From Anaerolineales bacterium (GTDB taxonomy: Bacteria > Chloroflexota > Anaerolineae > Anaerolineales > UBA11579), in NCBI GenBank assembly GCA_026129305.1, contig JAHCII010000013.1, forward strand, positions 1 to 58,603: 58,603 nt of DNA, read 5' to 3'. Position 1 is the first letter of the stretch. The number at the start of each line of letters is the position of its first letter. Position numbers and translations under genes: made by a program. Below the pieces are notes generated by a model, which saw only the letters and a program-made list of their open reading frames with translations, made no database searches and was not told where the DNA came from. Below are positions 11,572 to 19,800 of this stretch, one piece after another.

Positions 11572-11814
11572 AAAAACCCTTCCTCGTGAGGACGGAAGGG
11601 CGTTCCGCGGTACCACCTCGCTTCAGCCATTGGCTGCGCTCAAATGCTGTAACGGGCTAACCCGCACCGGTCTACTAAGCCTACAGCTGTTCTGCGGTGT
11701 GCAATTCAGGCGACTTCGGCGTTCGGCGACCTCTGGGGGCTCTCAGTCTGTGGCCGTTCCTTCTCTGTGAGCGCCAACCCGCGTACTACTCCTGAAGCAG
11801 GCTATGCAATTGTA
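11572..11814 (-). promoter_or_regulatory. T-box riboswitch leader of valS
   Basis: On the minus strand the conserved T-box AGGTGGTACCGCGG lies at about 11606-11619, followed by the antiterminator partner CGTCCT and by a terminator hairpin (7-bp arms CCCTTCC/GGAAGGG, 11577-11600) with a run of five T. Upstream, in the stem I region, the sequence GAACGCCGAAGTCGCCTG contains GTC triplets that could be the valine specifier codon. The family is known to read tRNA charging; the specifier assignment is my inference and needs folding. Confidence 0.9.
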
Positions 11815-11820
11815 AGGCTG

Positions 11821-11849
11821 ATTATAGTGCTGCAGGCCGCGCTTGTCAA
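11821..11849 (-). promoter_or_regulatory. Consensus sigma-70 promoter of valS
   Basis: Minus strand TTGACA (11844-11849), 17-nt spacer, TATAAT (11821-11826). Both hexamers match consensus perfectly; the predicted start is about 11814, directly before the T-box stem I. Confidence 0.85.
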
Positions 11850-11904
11850 ATTCACGCGGCAGAGTGCCAAAAATCGACATATATTGTGCAATGCTTCACA
11901 TTTC

Positions 11905-11934
11905 TTGACTTCTGACAAGCCTGTGTGCTATTCT
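11905..11934 (+). promoter_or_regulatory. Promoter of the MBL-fold hydrolase gene
   Basis: TTGACT (11905-11910), 18-nt spacer, TATTCT (11929-11934). ATG 11944 follows the -10 by 9 nt without a Shine-Dalgarno, so the transcript is leaderless or nearly so. Confidence 0.55.
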
Positions 11935-11943
11935 TCACGCTCT

Positions 11944-12810
11944 ATGCAACACGAACGCATTGCCGAAAACGTCTATTTCTTCCAAAGCAGCCTGTATGCG
12001 CAAGTCACCGCCGGTGTGGTCGCCGGCCCGGACATGGCCGTGGTGATCGACACCCTGGCGCTGCCGGAAGAAACCTTGCAGCTGCGGCGGTTCATCGACC
12101 GAGAGTTGCGCGTCCCCGTCCGTTACGTGATCAACACCCATTACCATGCCGACCACAGCTGGGGCAATTGTTTCTTTCCCGAAGCACAGATCATCGCCCA
12201 CCAGCGCTGCTACGACATGCTCAAGACCCGCGGCATTCCTTCACTGGAAGCCGAGAAACGCGAGAACAGCAGTCTGCGCGACGTGGAGATCGTGCTGCCG
12301 CATTTCAGCCTCGAAACGGGAGAGATGACCCTGCAGGTGGGCAAGAAGGCCCTCAACATCTTCCCCCTCCCCGGCCACAGCGCTGACTCCATCGCAGTAT
12401 TGGTCGAAGAGGACCGCATCCTTTTCAGCGGCGACACGTTTATGGCGGTGCCGACCCTGATGGACGGCGATATCGACGATACGATTGCCTCGCTAAAGAA
12501 GATCCCCAAGATGAGCTTGGAGAATCTGGTGCCCGGCCACGGCGAGATCGTGTTGCGCGGCGAGATCGAGGGTGCGGTCAAGTCCAACATCAATTACCTG
12601 ACCGAAATCCGCAAGGTGGTGCGCAAGGCCGCCCGCCGCCGCTATCCGCTCGATTTGCTGGAGACGGTCCAAATCGAGGACTGCGGCAAGAGCCGCGTGC
12701 TGATCGCTGGCCTGGCAGAGCAATTGCACCGCAGCAACCTGATCGCCCTCTTCCGCCAGGAGTACGGCAAGAACCCCGAAGGTTCTGAACTGGTCTACGA
12801 GACACGCTAA
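11944..12810 (+). CDS. MBL-fold metallo-hydrolase
   Basis: 288 aa. The metallo-beta-lactamase fold ligands are present: HxHxDH as THYHADHSWGN, a His in PLPGHSADS, the bridging Asp in SGDTFM and the last His in PGHGEIV. The segment order and length fit the broad glyoxalase II / SoxH / quorum-lactonase-like group of zinc or iron hydrolases; the substrate cannot be named. An in-frame ATG at 11767 would extend the protein through the valS T-box region and the promoter and is rejected. The gene is followed by a bidirectional terminator shared with plsY. Confidence 0.85.
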   Translation: MQHERIAENVYFFQSSLYAQVTAGVVAGPDMAVVIDTLALPEETLQLRRFIDRELRVPVRYVINTHYHADHSWGNCFFPEAQIIAHQRCYDMLKTRGIPSLEAEKRENSSLRDVEIVLPHFSLETGEMTLQVGKKALNIFPLPGHSADSIAVLVEEDRILFSGDTFMAVPTLMDGDIDDTIASLKKIPKMSLENLVPGHGEIVLRGEIEGAVKSNINYLTEIRKVVRKAARRRYPLDLLETVQIEDCGKSRVLIAGLAEQLHRSNLIALFRQEYGKNPEGSELVYETR

Positions 12811-12839
12811 CAAAAGACCCGCTGTGAGCGGGTCTTTTG
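12811..12839. terminator. Bidirectional intrinsic terminator
   Basis: Hairpin with arms AAAAGACCCGCT and AGCGGGTCTTTT between the convergent MBL and plsY genes. A-tract on one side and T-tract on the other serve both strands. Confidence 0.85.
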
Positions 12840-12846
12840 TTATTCG

Positions 12847-13524
12847 CTAGTTGCCACCGGCTTTGCCCTCGGCCTTCTTGAGGTGGCGCACACGGAAGCC
12901 GTGCAGGCGTTCGTTGCCCTCCATCAGACGTTTGATGTTGGGCCGTAAAGCCCAAGCCACCAGCGCCAGCGATGCCAGGCCATAGACCACATATTCCCAA
13001 GGCGAGGCCCCCAAGTAAGCACGCACCGCAAAAATGATCGTGGCCAGCACGCTGATGCTCAACGTGGTCATCGAGGCATAACCGACAAAGTAGAAGACCG
13101 CAAAAGCCAATGGCAGAATAATGTATAGGGCCGGGAACCACAGTCCCATAGCCCCACCACCGGCCGTCGCCCCGCCGGCCCCGCCGCCAAATTTCAGAGC
13201 ACCTTCCTCGCGACGCATCAGGAAGATCGAATAATTGTGTCCCAGGATGACCGCCAGCGGTGTGATTACATGCAGCCAAAAGTTTTCGGGCGCCACAGCA
13301 ACCGCCAGACGCACAGCATAATAGCTCTTGAGAATATCCAAGGCGCCAGTCAGGATGCCGACCCACTTGCCTGCCGCTCGCATGGCGTTGGTTCCGCCGG
13401 TTCGCCCACTCTGCACCTGGCGGATGTCTTCACCGGTGCGCAGCTTAACCAAAATAAAGCCAAAGGGGATCGAACCAAGTAAATAGCCAAACAAAACTAC
13501 GCCGAGGCTAATCAGCAAATTCAT
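12847..13524 (-). CDS. plsY: Glycerol-3-phosphate acyltransferase PlsY-type membrane protein
   Basis: 225 aa polytopic membrane protein. It shows the three PlsY signature loops: GSIPFG after TM1, SGRTGGTNAMRAAG (phosphate-binding region) and GHNYSIF...KFGGGAGGATAGGG (acyl-phosphate loop). PlsY transfers an acyl group from acyl-phosphate to glycerol-3-phosphate to start phospholipid synthesis at the inner membrane face. The third loop is Gly/Ala-rich compared with the usual GGKGVAT, so it may be a divergent paralogue. AGGAGG lies 7 nt before the ATG. A polar C-terminal tail (about 190-225) extends beyond the core. Confidence 0.82.
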   Translation of the reverse strand: MNLLISLGVVLFGYLLGSIPFGFILVKLRTGEDIRQVQSGRTGGTNAMRAAGKWVGILTGALDILKSYYAVRLAVAVAPENFWLHVITPLAVILGHNYSIFLMRREEGALKFGGGAGGATAGGGAMGLWFPALYIILPLAFAVFYFVGYASMTTLSISVLATIIFAVRAYLGASPWEYVVYGLASLALVAWALRPNIKRLMEGNERLHGFRVRHLKKAEGKAGGN

Positions 13525-13584
13525 ACAAATGCCTCCTGGGTGGGCAAAACAGTGTAATTTAGAAACACGAAGCCTTTAGGGAAG

Positions 13585-13989
13585 TTACTCGCCTTGCAAC
13601 TGCAATTCTAATTCGATTTCGGCCCCGCTGTCCAACAAAAACGCCCGGCAAACCCACTCTTCGCCAACCAGGCTCCAGATCAAGTGCGCCACGCCTGGGT
13701 AATTGGCATTCAAAATATCCTGCTGGGACGGTCCAGCCGGCCCGTTGGGGTGCGAGTGATAAATGGCAAGCAGCTCTAGCCCCTTGGCTTCCATCGCCTG
13801 AAAAGCCGCCCACTGTTCCGTCGCATCCATGCGGAAGTGTGTAGGGCTGGCGAGTTCGTTGCGCACGGCATAGACCGCCTGGGGCTGGCCATCCCGCCCG
13901 GCCAACAAGCCACAAGCCTCCTGCGGAGACTCGGCAGCCACGTGCAGGCACATCCGCTGCCACAGGCGGCGCGAGAGGCGCAGCACCAT
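13585..13989 (-). CDS. JAMM/MPN+ (M67) metallopeptidase
   Basis: 134 aa, a minimal JAB1/MPN domain. The zinc site is complete: Glu24 in ESPQEACGLL and the motif HSHPNGPAGPSQQD (H-x-H-P-x7-S-x2-D). Bacterial members release sulfur-carrier proteins or ubiquitin-like tails from their conjugates, or act in cysteine biosynthesis; no ThiS/MoaD-like partner is next to it here. The ATG overlaps the stop of the upstream membrane protein by 1 nt (TGATG), indicating translational coupling. Confidence 0.88.
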   Translation of the reverse strand: MVLRLSRRLWQRMCLHVAAESPQEACGLLAGRDGQPQAVYAVRNELASPTHFRMDATEQWAAFQAMEAKGLELLAIYHSHPNGPAGPSQQDILNANYPGVAHLIWSLVGEEWVCRAFLLDSGAEIELELQLQGE

Positions 13990-14798
13990 CAGCGCACCAG
14001 CAGCGCTAGCGCCCAGAAAATGCCCAACGTGATCAGTCCCTCACGCGCCGGCGCCAGCCAGGGCTGCTCCAAGTTGAGCGCGCTGACAAAATGATTAAGC
14101 GCAAAGACCAGACCCAGCATTGCCAGGCCATACCCCAACGCAGAAAACGGCAGATAGTGCAAAGCGGCGGCTACCTGCACACACACGAAAGTCAGGCCAG
14201 CCATTTGCACGGGTCGCCAAACCTGCCCGGGCAGGAGCAACTGCAAACGAGAAAAAGCGGCAAAGGCGCCCAGCGCCACGGCGGGCAGGGCCAGGAACAA
14301 GCGCAGGCCCACCGCCCGCACGGTAATCGCCAGGATCAAGAACAACCCCAGCGTTAGGAAACGCAACACCACCCCCGCCAGCCAGTGATAACGATGCTCA
14401 GGTTGCGCGCTGGCAAATTCTCCCATGATGACGGCCAGGAGCAGCAGCGTGCACAGGGCCAGGGTGGCCCACCAATTCAGGTCAAAGGTCAGGTTGCCTA
14501 GCAGCAGGCTGAGCACCCAGGCCGTCATCGCCGGCAAGGTCCAATGCCGGAAACGCGAGGTGCGCGGCGCGCCGTCCTCAGACTGCAGCATCCAATCCAC
14601 ACCGGCCGCAGTGAGTCCGGCCACAAGCAGGGCCACGGCGCTGTTCACGCTCATCTGCAGGGGCAGGTAGATGCCAGCCAGCTCCACTGCCAGCACCTGG
14701 CCCGGCGCCTGAATAAAACGCGAGCCGGCATAGGCCAGCAGCGTGATCGCCATCACTGCGCTCAGTCGTTCGCCGTCAGGAAAGAGTCGAGCCTGCAT
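13989..14798 (-). CDS. Multi-pass membrane protein, unknown
   Basis: About 269 aa with eight or so hydrophobic helices separated by short loops and no soluble domain. The chosen ATG at 14798 sits 7 nt after a minus-strand TACAAT (14806-14811), whereas the longer ORF start at 14873 would overlap the divergent promoter and gene. It is translationally coupled to the JAMM peptidase downstream, suggesting a membrane partner. No family recognised. Confidence 0.7.
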   Translation of the reverse strand: MQARLFPDGERLSAVMAITLLAYAGSRFIQAPGQVLAVELAGIYLPLQMSVNSAVALLVAGLTAAGVDWMLQSEDGAPRTSRFRHWTLPAMTAWVLSLLLGNLTFDLNWWATLALCTLLLLAVIMGEFASAQPEHRYHWLAGVVLRFLTLGLFLILAITVRAVGLRLFLALPAVALGAFAAFSRLQLLLPGQVWRPVQMAGLTFVCVQVAAALHYLPFSALGYGLAMLGLVFALNHFVSALNLEQPWLAPAREGLITLGIFWALALLVR

Positions 14799-14805
14799 GC
14801 TGGCG

Positions 14806-14835
14806 ATTGTACTCCAGCCCTCCCACAGGTATACT
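14806..14835. promoter_or_regulatory. Overlapping divergent promoters
   Basis: Plus strand: TTGTAC (14807-14812), 17 nt, TATACT (14830-14835), then ATG 14842 after 6 nt. Minus strand: TACAAT (complement of 14806-14811) serves as the -10 for ATG 14798. The plus -35 and minus -10 share five bases, so the two promoters should compete for polymerase. Confidence 0.6.
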
Positions 14836-14841
14836 GACCGC

Positions 14842-15519
14842 ATGAGCGCACAGATGATCCAGTACCCCAGCAATGGACACCAAACGCCCGGCTACCTGGC
14901 CCTGCCCAGCGGCCCCGGTCCCTTCCCGGCGGTCGTCGCCATTCAGGAATGGTGGGGCCTGGTGGGTCACATCAAATCTGTGGCAGACCGCTTGGCCTCC
15001 GAGGGCTTCGTGGTCCTGGCGCCTGACCTGTATCACGGCCAGGTGGCCAGCGAGCCGGATGAAGCCCGCAAGCTGGCCATGGCGCTCAACCGCGCCCAGG
15101 CCATCCAAGAGATCCATGCCGCCGGCGCTTACCTGAACAGCCTGGAGTACACCACCGGCAAAGTCGGCCTGGTGGGCTGGTGCATGGGCGGCGGCCTGGC
15201 GCTCTCCACCGCCGCGGCCCACCCGGTGGACGCGGTGGTCTGCTTCTATGGCCGTCCGCTGGAAGCCGGCGAGGCGGCCCGCATCCGCACGCCGGTGCTG
15301 GGCCTCTACGGCGAAAATGACGGCGGCATTCCTGCCAGCATCGTCAACGACTTTGAGAAGCAACTCAGCGCCCAGGGTACACCGCACGCCATCCACATTT
15401 ACGCCGGGGCAGACCATGCCTTTTTCAACGAAGATCGTCCAGAGGTCTATCACCCCGCCGCCGCGGCGGAAGCCTGGAAGCAAACCCTGGCCTGGTTCGA
15501 ACAATATTTAGGTGGATGA
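14842..15519 (+). CDS. Dienelactone hydrolase family protein
   Basis: 225 aa alpha/beta hydrolase. The nucleophile elbow is GWCMGGG with Cys as nucleophile, as in dienelactone hydrolases. The acid is in GENDGGIP and the catalytic His is in GADHAFFNEDRP. The EWWGLVGHIKSVADRLA block after strand 3 is also a family mark. It hydrolyses lactones or esters; the physiological substrate is not evident, since no aromatic-degradation genes are nearby. The start follows TATACT by 6 nt with no Shine-Dalgarno. The stop overlaps the start of yraN by 4 bp (ATGA). Confidence 0.9.
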   Translation: MSAQMIQYPSNGHQTPGYLALPSGPGPFPAVVAIQEWWGLVGHIKSVADRLASEGFVVLAPDLYHGQVASEPDEARKLAMALNRAQAIQEIHAAGAYLNSLEYTTGKVGLVGWCMGGGLALSTAAAHPVDAVVCFYGRPLEAGEAARIRTPVLGLYGENDGGIPASIVNDFEKQLSAQGTPHAIHIYAGADHAFFNEDRPEVYHPAAAAEAWKQTLAWFEQYLGG

Positions 15520-15881
15520 GCCGCCAAAAGCAGGCCCTGGGCCGCTGGGGCGAACGACAAGCCGCAGACTATCTGGCCCAGCGCGGCTATCAGATCCTGG
15601 GCCGCAACCTGCACGGCACCTACGGCGAAATTGATCTACTGGCCCGCCATCAGGCCGCGCTGGTTTTTATTGAGGTGAAGACGCGCACCTCAGCCCGCTT
15701 CGGCCTGCCGGAAGAAGCCATCACTCCCGCCAAACAGCAGCATCTCATCCATAGCGCCGAAGAATATCTGCAAGCCCATCCTGAGCTGACCGGCGACTGG
15801 CGTATTGATGTCGTCTCCATCCTGCGCCAACCCGGGGGGCCTCCACAAATCCTGCATTTTGAAAATGCCGTCCAAGGATAA
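15516..15881 (+). CDS. YraN family (UPF0102) endonuclease-like protein
   Basis: 121 aa, typical length. The restriction-endonuclease-like core is visible: GRWGERQAADYLAQRGY helix, GEIDLLARH (catalytic Asp), FIEVKTRT (ExK) and the R-x-D-V-V strand. The family is thought to act in DNA uptake, repair or Holliday junction processing, often near rnhB; the role remains unsettled. It overlaps the upstream gene by 4 bp and the miaA start by 17 bp, so it is part of a four-gene operon. Confidence 0.88.
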   Translation: MSRQKQALGRWGERQAADYLAQRGYQILGRNLHGTYGEIDLLARHQAALVFIEVKTRTSARFGLPEEAITPAKQQHLIHSAEEYLQAHPELTGDWRIDVVSILRQPGGPPQILHFENAVQG

Positions 15882-16833
15882 GCGCATCGCCCTCGTTGCC
15901 CTGGTGGGTCCCACCGCCGTGGGCAAAACCGAGGTCGCTCTGCAGCTCGCCGGGCGGCTGGATGCCGAAATCATTTCCGCCGATTCGCGGCTGCTCTACC
16001 GCGGCATGGATATTGGCACCGCCAAACCCAGCCCCGCCGAGCTGCGGCGGGCGCCGCACCATTTGATCAACGTGGCCGACCCCGATGAAACTTGGAGCCT
16101 GGCCCGTTTCCAGACCGCCGCTGCCGAAGCCATCACCGCCGTGGCCAGCCGCGGCAAGCTGCCGCTGCTGGTCGGTGGCACCGGCCAATACTTGCGCGCC
16201 ATCGTCGAAGGTTGGACTCCCCCGGCCCTGCCGCCCCAACCCGCCCTGCGCGCCGCGCTGGAGGCCTGGGCGGCAGAGCTGGGGCCGGCCGGCCTGCACG
16301 CCCGCCTGGCCCGCCTGGATCCGGCAGCCGCCGCCCATATAGACGCCCGCAACCAGCGCCGCACCCTGCGCGCCCTGGAGGTGACCCTGGCCAGCGGGCG
16401 GCGCTTCTCCGCCCAACGCGGCCAGCGCAACTCGCCCTACCGTCTGCTGCAGATCGGCCTGACACGCCCGCGGGCGGAGCTGTATGAACGTATTGACCAG
16501 CGGGTGGAAGCCATGCTGGCCGCCGGCTGGCTGGCCGAAGTGCAAGCCCTGCTGGACAAGGGGTACAGCCCCAGCCTGCCCAGCCTATCGGCGATTGGCT
16601 ATGCGCAGCTGGCTCAGCATCTGCAGGGGGAACTCAGCTTGGAGCAGGCCGTCGCCGACATCAAGCGTCGCACGCGTCTTTTCGTACGCCGCCAAGCGGC
16701 CTGGTTCCGCCCAGCCGACCCGCAGATCCATTGGTTTGAAATGAACGCGGGGCCACTCGAAGCGATCGAGGCTACAATTCGAGAATTCATCACAAAGGAC
16801 GAAAAACATGGCCCACAAAGCAGCTTTCTTTGA
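15865..16833 (+). CDS. miaA: tRNA dimethylallyltransferase
   Basis: 322 aa. P-loop GPTAVGKT at residues 15-22, DSRLLYRGMDIGTAKP (substrate and tRNA contact) and DPDETWSLARF are hallmark MiaA segments; GGTGQYLRA follows. MiaA prenylates A37 of tRNAs that read UNN codons, using DMAPP. ATG 15865 gives the canonical N-terminus; the start lies inside the end of yraN. The last residues overlap the next gene's start by 26 nt. Confidence 0.95.
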   Translation: MPSKDKRIALVALVGPTAVGKTEVALQLAGRLDAEIISADSRLLYRGMDIGTAKPSPAELRRAPHHLINVADPDETWSLARFQTAAAEAITAVASRGKLPLLVGGTGQYLRAIVEGWTPPALPPQPALRAALEAWAAELGPAGLHARLARLDPAAAAHIDARNQRRTLRALEVTLASGRRFSAQRGQRNSPYRLLQIGLTRPRAELYERIDQRVEAMLAAGWLAEVQALLDKGYSPSLPSLSAIGYAQLAQHLQGELSLEQAVADIKRRTRLFVRRQAAWFRPADPQIHWFEMNAGPLEAIEATIREFITKDEKHGPQSSFL

Positions 16834-17506
16834 TGTAGATGGCACCCTGACCACTGAACGTGTGTGGAAGGGTATTTTGGAATACTTCAAGCAACATAAC
16901 CAACGCCGCTTTCTGCAACGCTGGTTCTGGTACTACCACGCTCCGCACTACCTGCTGCACAAGGCCGGCCTGATCAGCCAAGGCCGCTTCCGCACCGCCT
17001 GGGCCGCCCACTTAGCTTGGTTCCTGCGCGGTTCCACAGCGGAGCAAGCCCAGGCCATCTGGGATTGGGTCACCAACGAATACCTAACGCCATTCTGGCG
17101 CGCCGACGCGCTGCAGCTGGTCAAAGACCACAAGGCCGCTGGTGACCTGGTCGTGCTGGTATCGGCCGGGCTGACCCCGTTGCAGGCCGACATCGCCCAT
17201 CATGTGGGCGCCGACCTGGCCGTGGGCACCGACCCGGCTTTACGCAATGGTCGCTACACTGGCGGTCTGGCAGGCCCGGTGTGCATAGACGAACAGAAGG
17301 CGCTGCTGTCCAAAGCCGCCTTGGCGGCTGGCGGCCACCAGATCGACTATGCCGCCAGCACGGCCTACGCCGACAGCCGCACCGACCTGAACCTGCTGGA
17401 GATGGTCGGCAAGCCCGTCGCCTTCTATCCGGACGAACACCTCAAACCGATCGCCCAGCAACGCGGCTGGGCGATAGTGGAACAGGCCAGCGACCCGTCA
17501 TCCTGA
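16808..17506 (+). CDS. HAD-IB family phosphatase (SerB-like)
   Basis: 232 aa. HAD motif I is FFDVDGTLT, motif II is VLVSAGL, and motif IV is AYADSRTDLNLLEMVG. A helical cap lies between motif I and II (about residues 15-110). The pattern fits the HAD-IB subfamily of phosphoserine phosphatase-like enzymes whose natural substrates are often lipid phosphates or phosphoserine. Cap residues here are aromatic-rich (RWFWYYHAPHYL), which may suit a hydrophobic substrate (inference). AAAGGA lies 8-9 nt before the ATG. Confidence 0.85.
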   Translation: MAHKAAFFDVDGTLTTERVWKGILEYFKQHNQRRFLQRWFWYYHAPHYLLHKAGLISQGRFRTAWAAHLAWFLRGSTAEQAQAIWDWVTNEYLTPFWRADALQLVKDHKAAGDLVVLVSAGLTPLQADIAHHVGADLAVGTDPALRNGRYTGGLAGPVCIDEQKALLSKAALAAGGHQIDYAASTAYADSRTDLNLLEMVGKPVAFYPDEHLKPIAQQRGWAIVEQASDPSS

Positions 17507-17768
17507 ACAGCTTAGCTCGTTGCCCCGCAACGAGCAAGCGTCGTGAAGGATCCCCCAATCCCTGATCAACTCAGGCGCTTTCGGTCTAAGCGCCGCCGAC
17601 TTTTGCGATTTGCAGTCATCCGGAAGACTTGGTTCTATGGATTCTTCGCTGGCCTAAGTTCGGCGCCCTGATAAAGATTTAATTACCTGCTCAGAATGAC
17701 ACAAGGGGGTTCTTTTATGTTCTTTGTGTCTTAGTGTCTTTGTGGTTAAGGGAACTAGCAGCTAGCCG
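17507..17768. other. Intergenic region with hairpin and AT-rich tail
   Basis: No gene seen. A 9-bp perfect hairpin GCTCGTTGC/GCAACGAGC lies at 17515-17535 inside a CATCCTGA...GAAGGATC context, and a CAGAATGACA fragment lies near 17690. These look like decayed copies of a dispersed intergenic repeat also hinted at around 1161 and 27036. Confidence 0.35.
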
Positions 17769-18119
17769 CTAAACCGGCACCCCCACCTCGATCTGCCCAT
17801 CCACCACGCGCACCGGGTAGGCAGGGATGTCCACCACGGCCGGCAAAGCCTTGACCTCGCCGTTGCGCACATCGAAGCGCGCCCCGTGCCGCGGGCAGAT
17901 GACCTCATTGCCTTCCAGCTCGCCGTCGCCCAGGGGGCCGTTGTCGTGCGAGCAGATGTCGCCGATGGCGAAGAATTCCCCGGCAATATTGAAAACTAAA
18001 ATGGAATAATCGTCGATCTCGACGAAAAGCCGTTGGCCGTTGGCCAACTCATCGGCTGCCCCTACAGCCACAAAGTCCACTTCCTTGGGGCCTAAATGGG
18101 TATAGGTGAACTCAGGCAT
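17769..18119 (-). CDS. Rieske [2Fe-2S] ferredoxin
   Basis: 116 aa. The Rieske cluster motifs are DICSHDNGPL (CxH) and VICPRHGARFD (CPxH), which bind a [2Fe-2S] cluster through two Cys and two His. Size and spacing match the soluble ferredoxin components of ring-hydroxylating dioxygenases, but no oxygenase is nearby. It lies 27 nt after sufU, so it is probably the last gene of the suf transcript and may serve as an electron donor or cluster recipient (inference). Confidence 0.9.
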   Translation of the reverse strand: MPEFTYTHLGPKEVDFVAVGAADELANGQRLFVEIDDYSILVFNIAGEFFAIGDICSHDNGPLGDGELEGNEVICPRHGARFDVRNGEVKALPAVVDIPAYPVRVVDGQIEVGVPV

Positions 18120-18146
18120 GGACGATTTCTAGACCAGCCGCTATCG

Positions 18147-18551
18147 CTAAGAAGCGGCCAGTTCGTCCAAGGTCATCACATCGTCCAGGCCGTACACGCC
18201 GCCCTTCAGCACCTTCAGCGAGAGCAACGCACACTTCAGGCGCACTGGGCCCAAGTCAATGCCCAGCAACTCCAGCACATCCGCCTTGCCTAACTGGCGC
18301 ACATCCTCCAGCTTCATGCCGGTGATCTTCTCCACCAGCAAGTCGGCCGAAGCCTGAGAGATGGAGCAGCCCTCGCCGCTGAACTTGGCTTCAGTGATCG
18401 TGTCGTTCTCGTCCACGCGCAGGTCAATGCGCACATGGTCACCGCACACCGGGTTGTCGTCCTGATAGGAATAGTCGTGCGGGTCCAGCTCGCCGCGGAA
18501 GCGCGGGTTCTGGTAGCGGTCAATAATTACTTCGCGGTACAGGTCGTCCAT
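18147..18551 (-). CDS. sufU: SUF-system U-type scaffold/sulfurtransferase (SufU-like)
   Basis: 134 aa. It carries the three conserved Cys and the Asp of the family: PVCGD (C36, D38), EGCSIS (C62) and RLKCALLS (C107). In SufU these bind zinc and accept sulfur from SufS. The spacing between the second and third Cys is 45 residues, close to IscU, so the roughly 17-20-residue insertion present in Bacillus SufU is missing. The start overlaps the sufS stop by 1 nt (TAATG). Confidence 0.92.
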   Translation of the reverse strand: MDDLYREVIIDRYQNPRFRGELDPHDYSYQDDNPVCGDHVRIDLRVDENDTITEAKFSGEGCSISQASADLLVEKITGMKLEDVRQLGKADVLELLGIDLGPVRLKCALLSLKVLKGGVYGLDDVMTLDELAAS

Positions 18552-19798
18552 TATCCAAAAATTTCCTTCACTTTGTACAACGCCTCGATCAGTTGGTCAA
18601 TCTCTTCCTTAGTATTGTACAAATAAAAACTGGCTCTTGTGGTCGAGGGGATGCCAAATTTGTTGTGCAGCGGCATGGCGCAGTGGTGGCCAGCGCGCGT
18701 CGCCACGCCGTGGCGGTTGAGGATCTCCGCCACGTCGTGCGGGTGCGCGCCCTCGAAGGTGAACGAGGCGTTGGAGCTCTTGTGCTCGATGCCCGGGCCG
18801 AAGACTTTCAGGCCCTGCACCTCTTCCAGCCGTTCCAGGGCGTAGGCGGTCAGCTCATGGTCATAGGCCGCCACGGCGTCCATGCCCACCGCCATCAAAT
18901 AGTCCACCGCCGCGCCCAGGCCCACCACTTCGGCGATCGCCGGGGTGCCGGCTTCAAATTTCTGCGGGACTTCATTAGTGGTGAAGCTGCGCAGTTCGAC
19001 ACGCTTGATCATGTCGCCGCCGCCCATGAACGGCGGCATGGCATTCAGCAGGTCGAGTTTGCCATACAGCACGCCCAACCCCGTCGGCCCCAGCATCTTA
19101 TGGCTCGAGAAAGCCAGGAAATCGACGTCCAGCGCCTGCACGTCCGTGGGCAGGTGCGGCACAGACTGCGCGCCGTCGATCATCGCCAGCGCGCTGGCTT
19201 CGTGCGCCAAGCGCACGATCTCGGCCGCTGGCGTGATGGTGCCCAGCACATTCGACATGGCCGTGAAGCTGACCAGCTTGGGTTTCTGCTCCAGCAGCGC
19301 CGGCAGGGCCGCCAGGTCCAGAATGCCTTCTTCGGTCACCGGGATGAATTCCAGGCGAATGCCTTTTTCAGCGGCCAGCATCTGCCACGGCACCAGGTTG
19401 GCATGGTGCTCCATCTCGGTCAGCAGCACCAGGTCGCCTTCCTTGAGGTTGGCGCGGCCCCAAGTCTGCGCCACCAGGTTCACCGATTCAGTGGCATTGC
19501 GCGTGAAGATGATCTCACGCGGCTTGGAGGCGTTGATAAATTTTGCTACCTTGGCGCGGGCGGCCTCGTACGCTTCTGTGGCCACCTCCCCCAGGGTGTA
19601 TACCGCACGGTGGATGTTGGCGTTCTGGCTGCGATAATAGGTGTTCATCGCCTCGATCACCGCCAGGGGCTTCTGGCTGCTGGCCCCCGAATCCAGATAG
19701 GCCAGCTTTACACCAGGGCTGGCTTCCATGTGCAGGATGGGGAAGTCTGCCCGGATCTTATCTACGTCGAGTGGGCCGGCCTGGGGCGAGATCGTCAT
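18551..19798 (-). CDS. sufS: Cysteine desulfurase SufS
   Basis: 415 aa, fold type I aminotransferase class V. The PLP lysine is Lys234 in SSHKMLGPTG, the PLP-stacking His is in EMEHHANLVPW, and the catalytic Cys373 is in RAGHHCAMPLH, where a group II (SufS-type) enzyme has it. It mobilises sulfur from cysteine for SUF assembly, passing it to SufU. ATG 19798 gives the canonical N-terminus; the longer ORF upstream overlaps the preceding small gene. The gap to that gene is only 2 nt. Confidence 0.96.
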   Translation of the reverse strand: MTISPQAGPLDVDKIRADFPILHMEASPGVKLAYLDSGASSQKPLAVIEAMNTYYRSQNANIHRAVYTLGEVATEAYEAARAKVAKFINASKPREIIFTRNATESVNLVAQTWGRANLKEGDLVLLTEMEHHANLVPWQMLAAEKGIRLEFIPVTEEGILDLAALPALLEQKPKLVSFTAMSNVLGTITPAAEIVRLAHEASALAMIDGAQSVPHLPTDVQALDVDFLAFSSHKMLGPTGLGVLYGKLDLLNAMPPFMGGGDMIKRVELRSFTTNEVPQKFEAGTPAIAEVVGLGAAVDYLMAVGMDAVAAYDHELTAYALERLEEVQGLKVFGPGIEHKSSNASFTFEGAHPHDVAEILNRHGVATRAGHHCAMPLHNKFGIPSTTRASFYLYNTKEEIDQLIEALYKVKEIFG

Positions 19799-19800
19799 GC

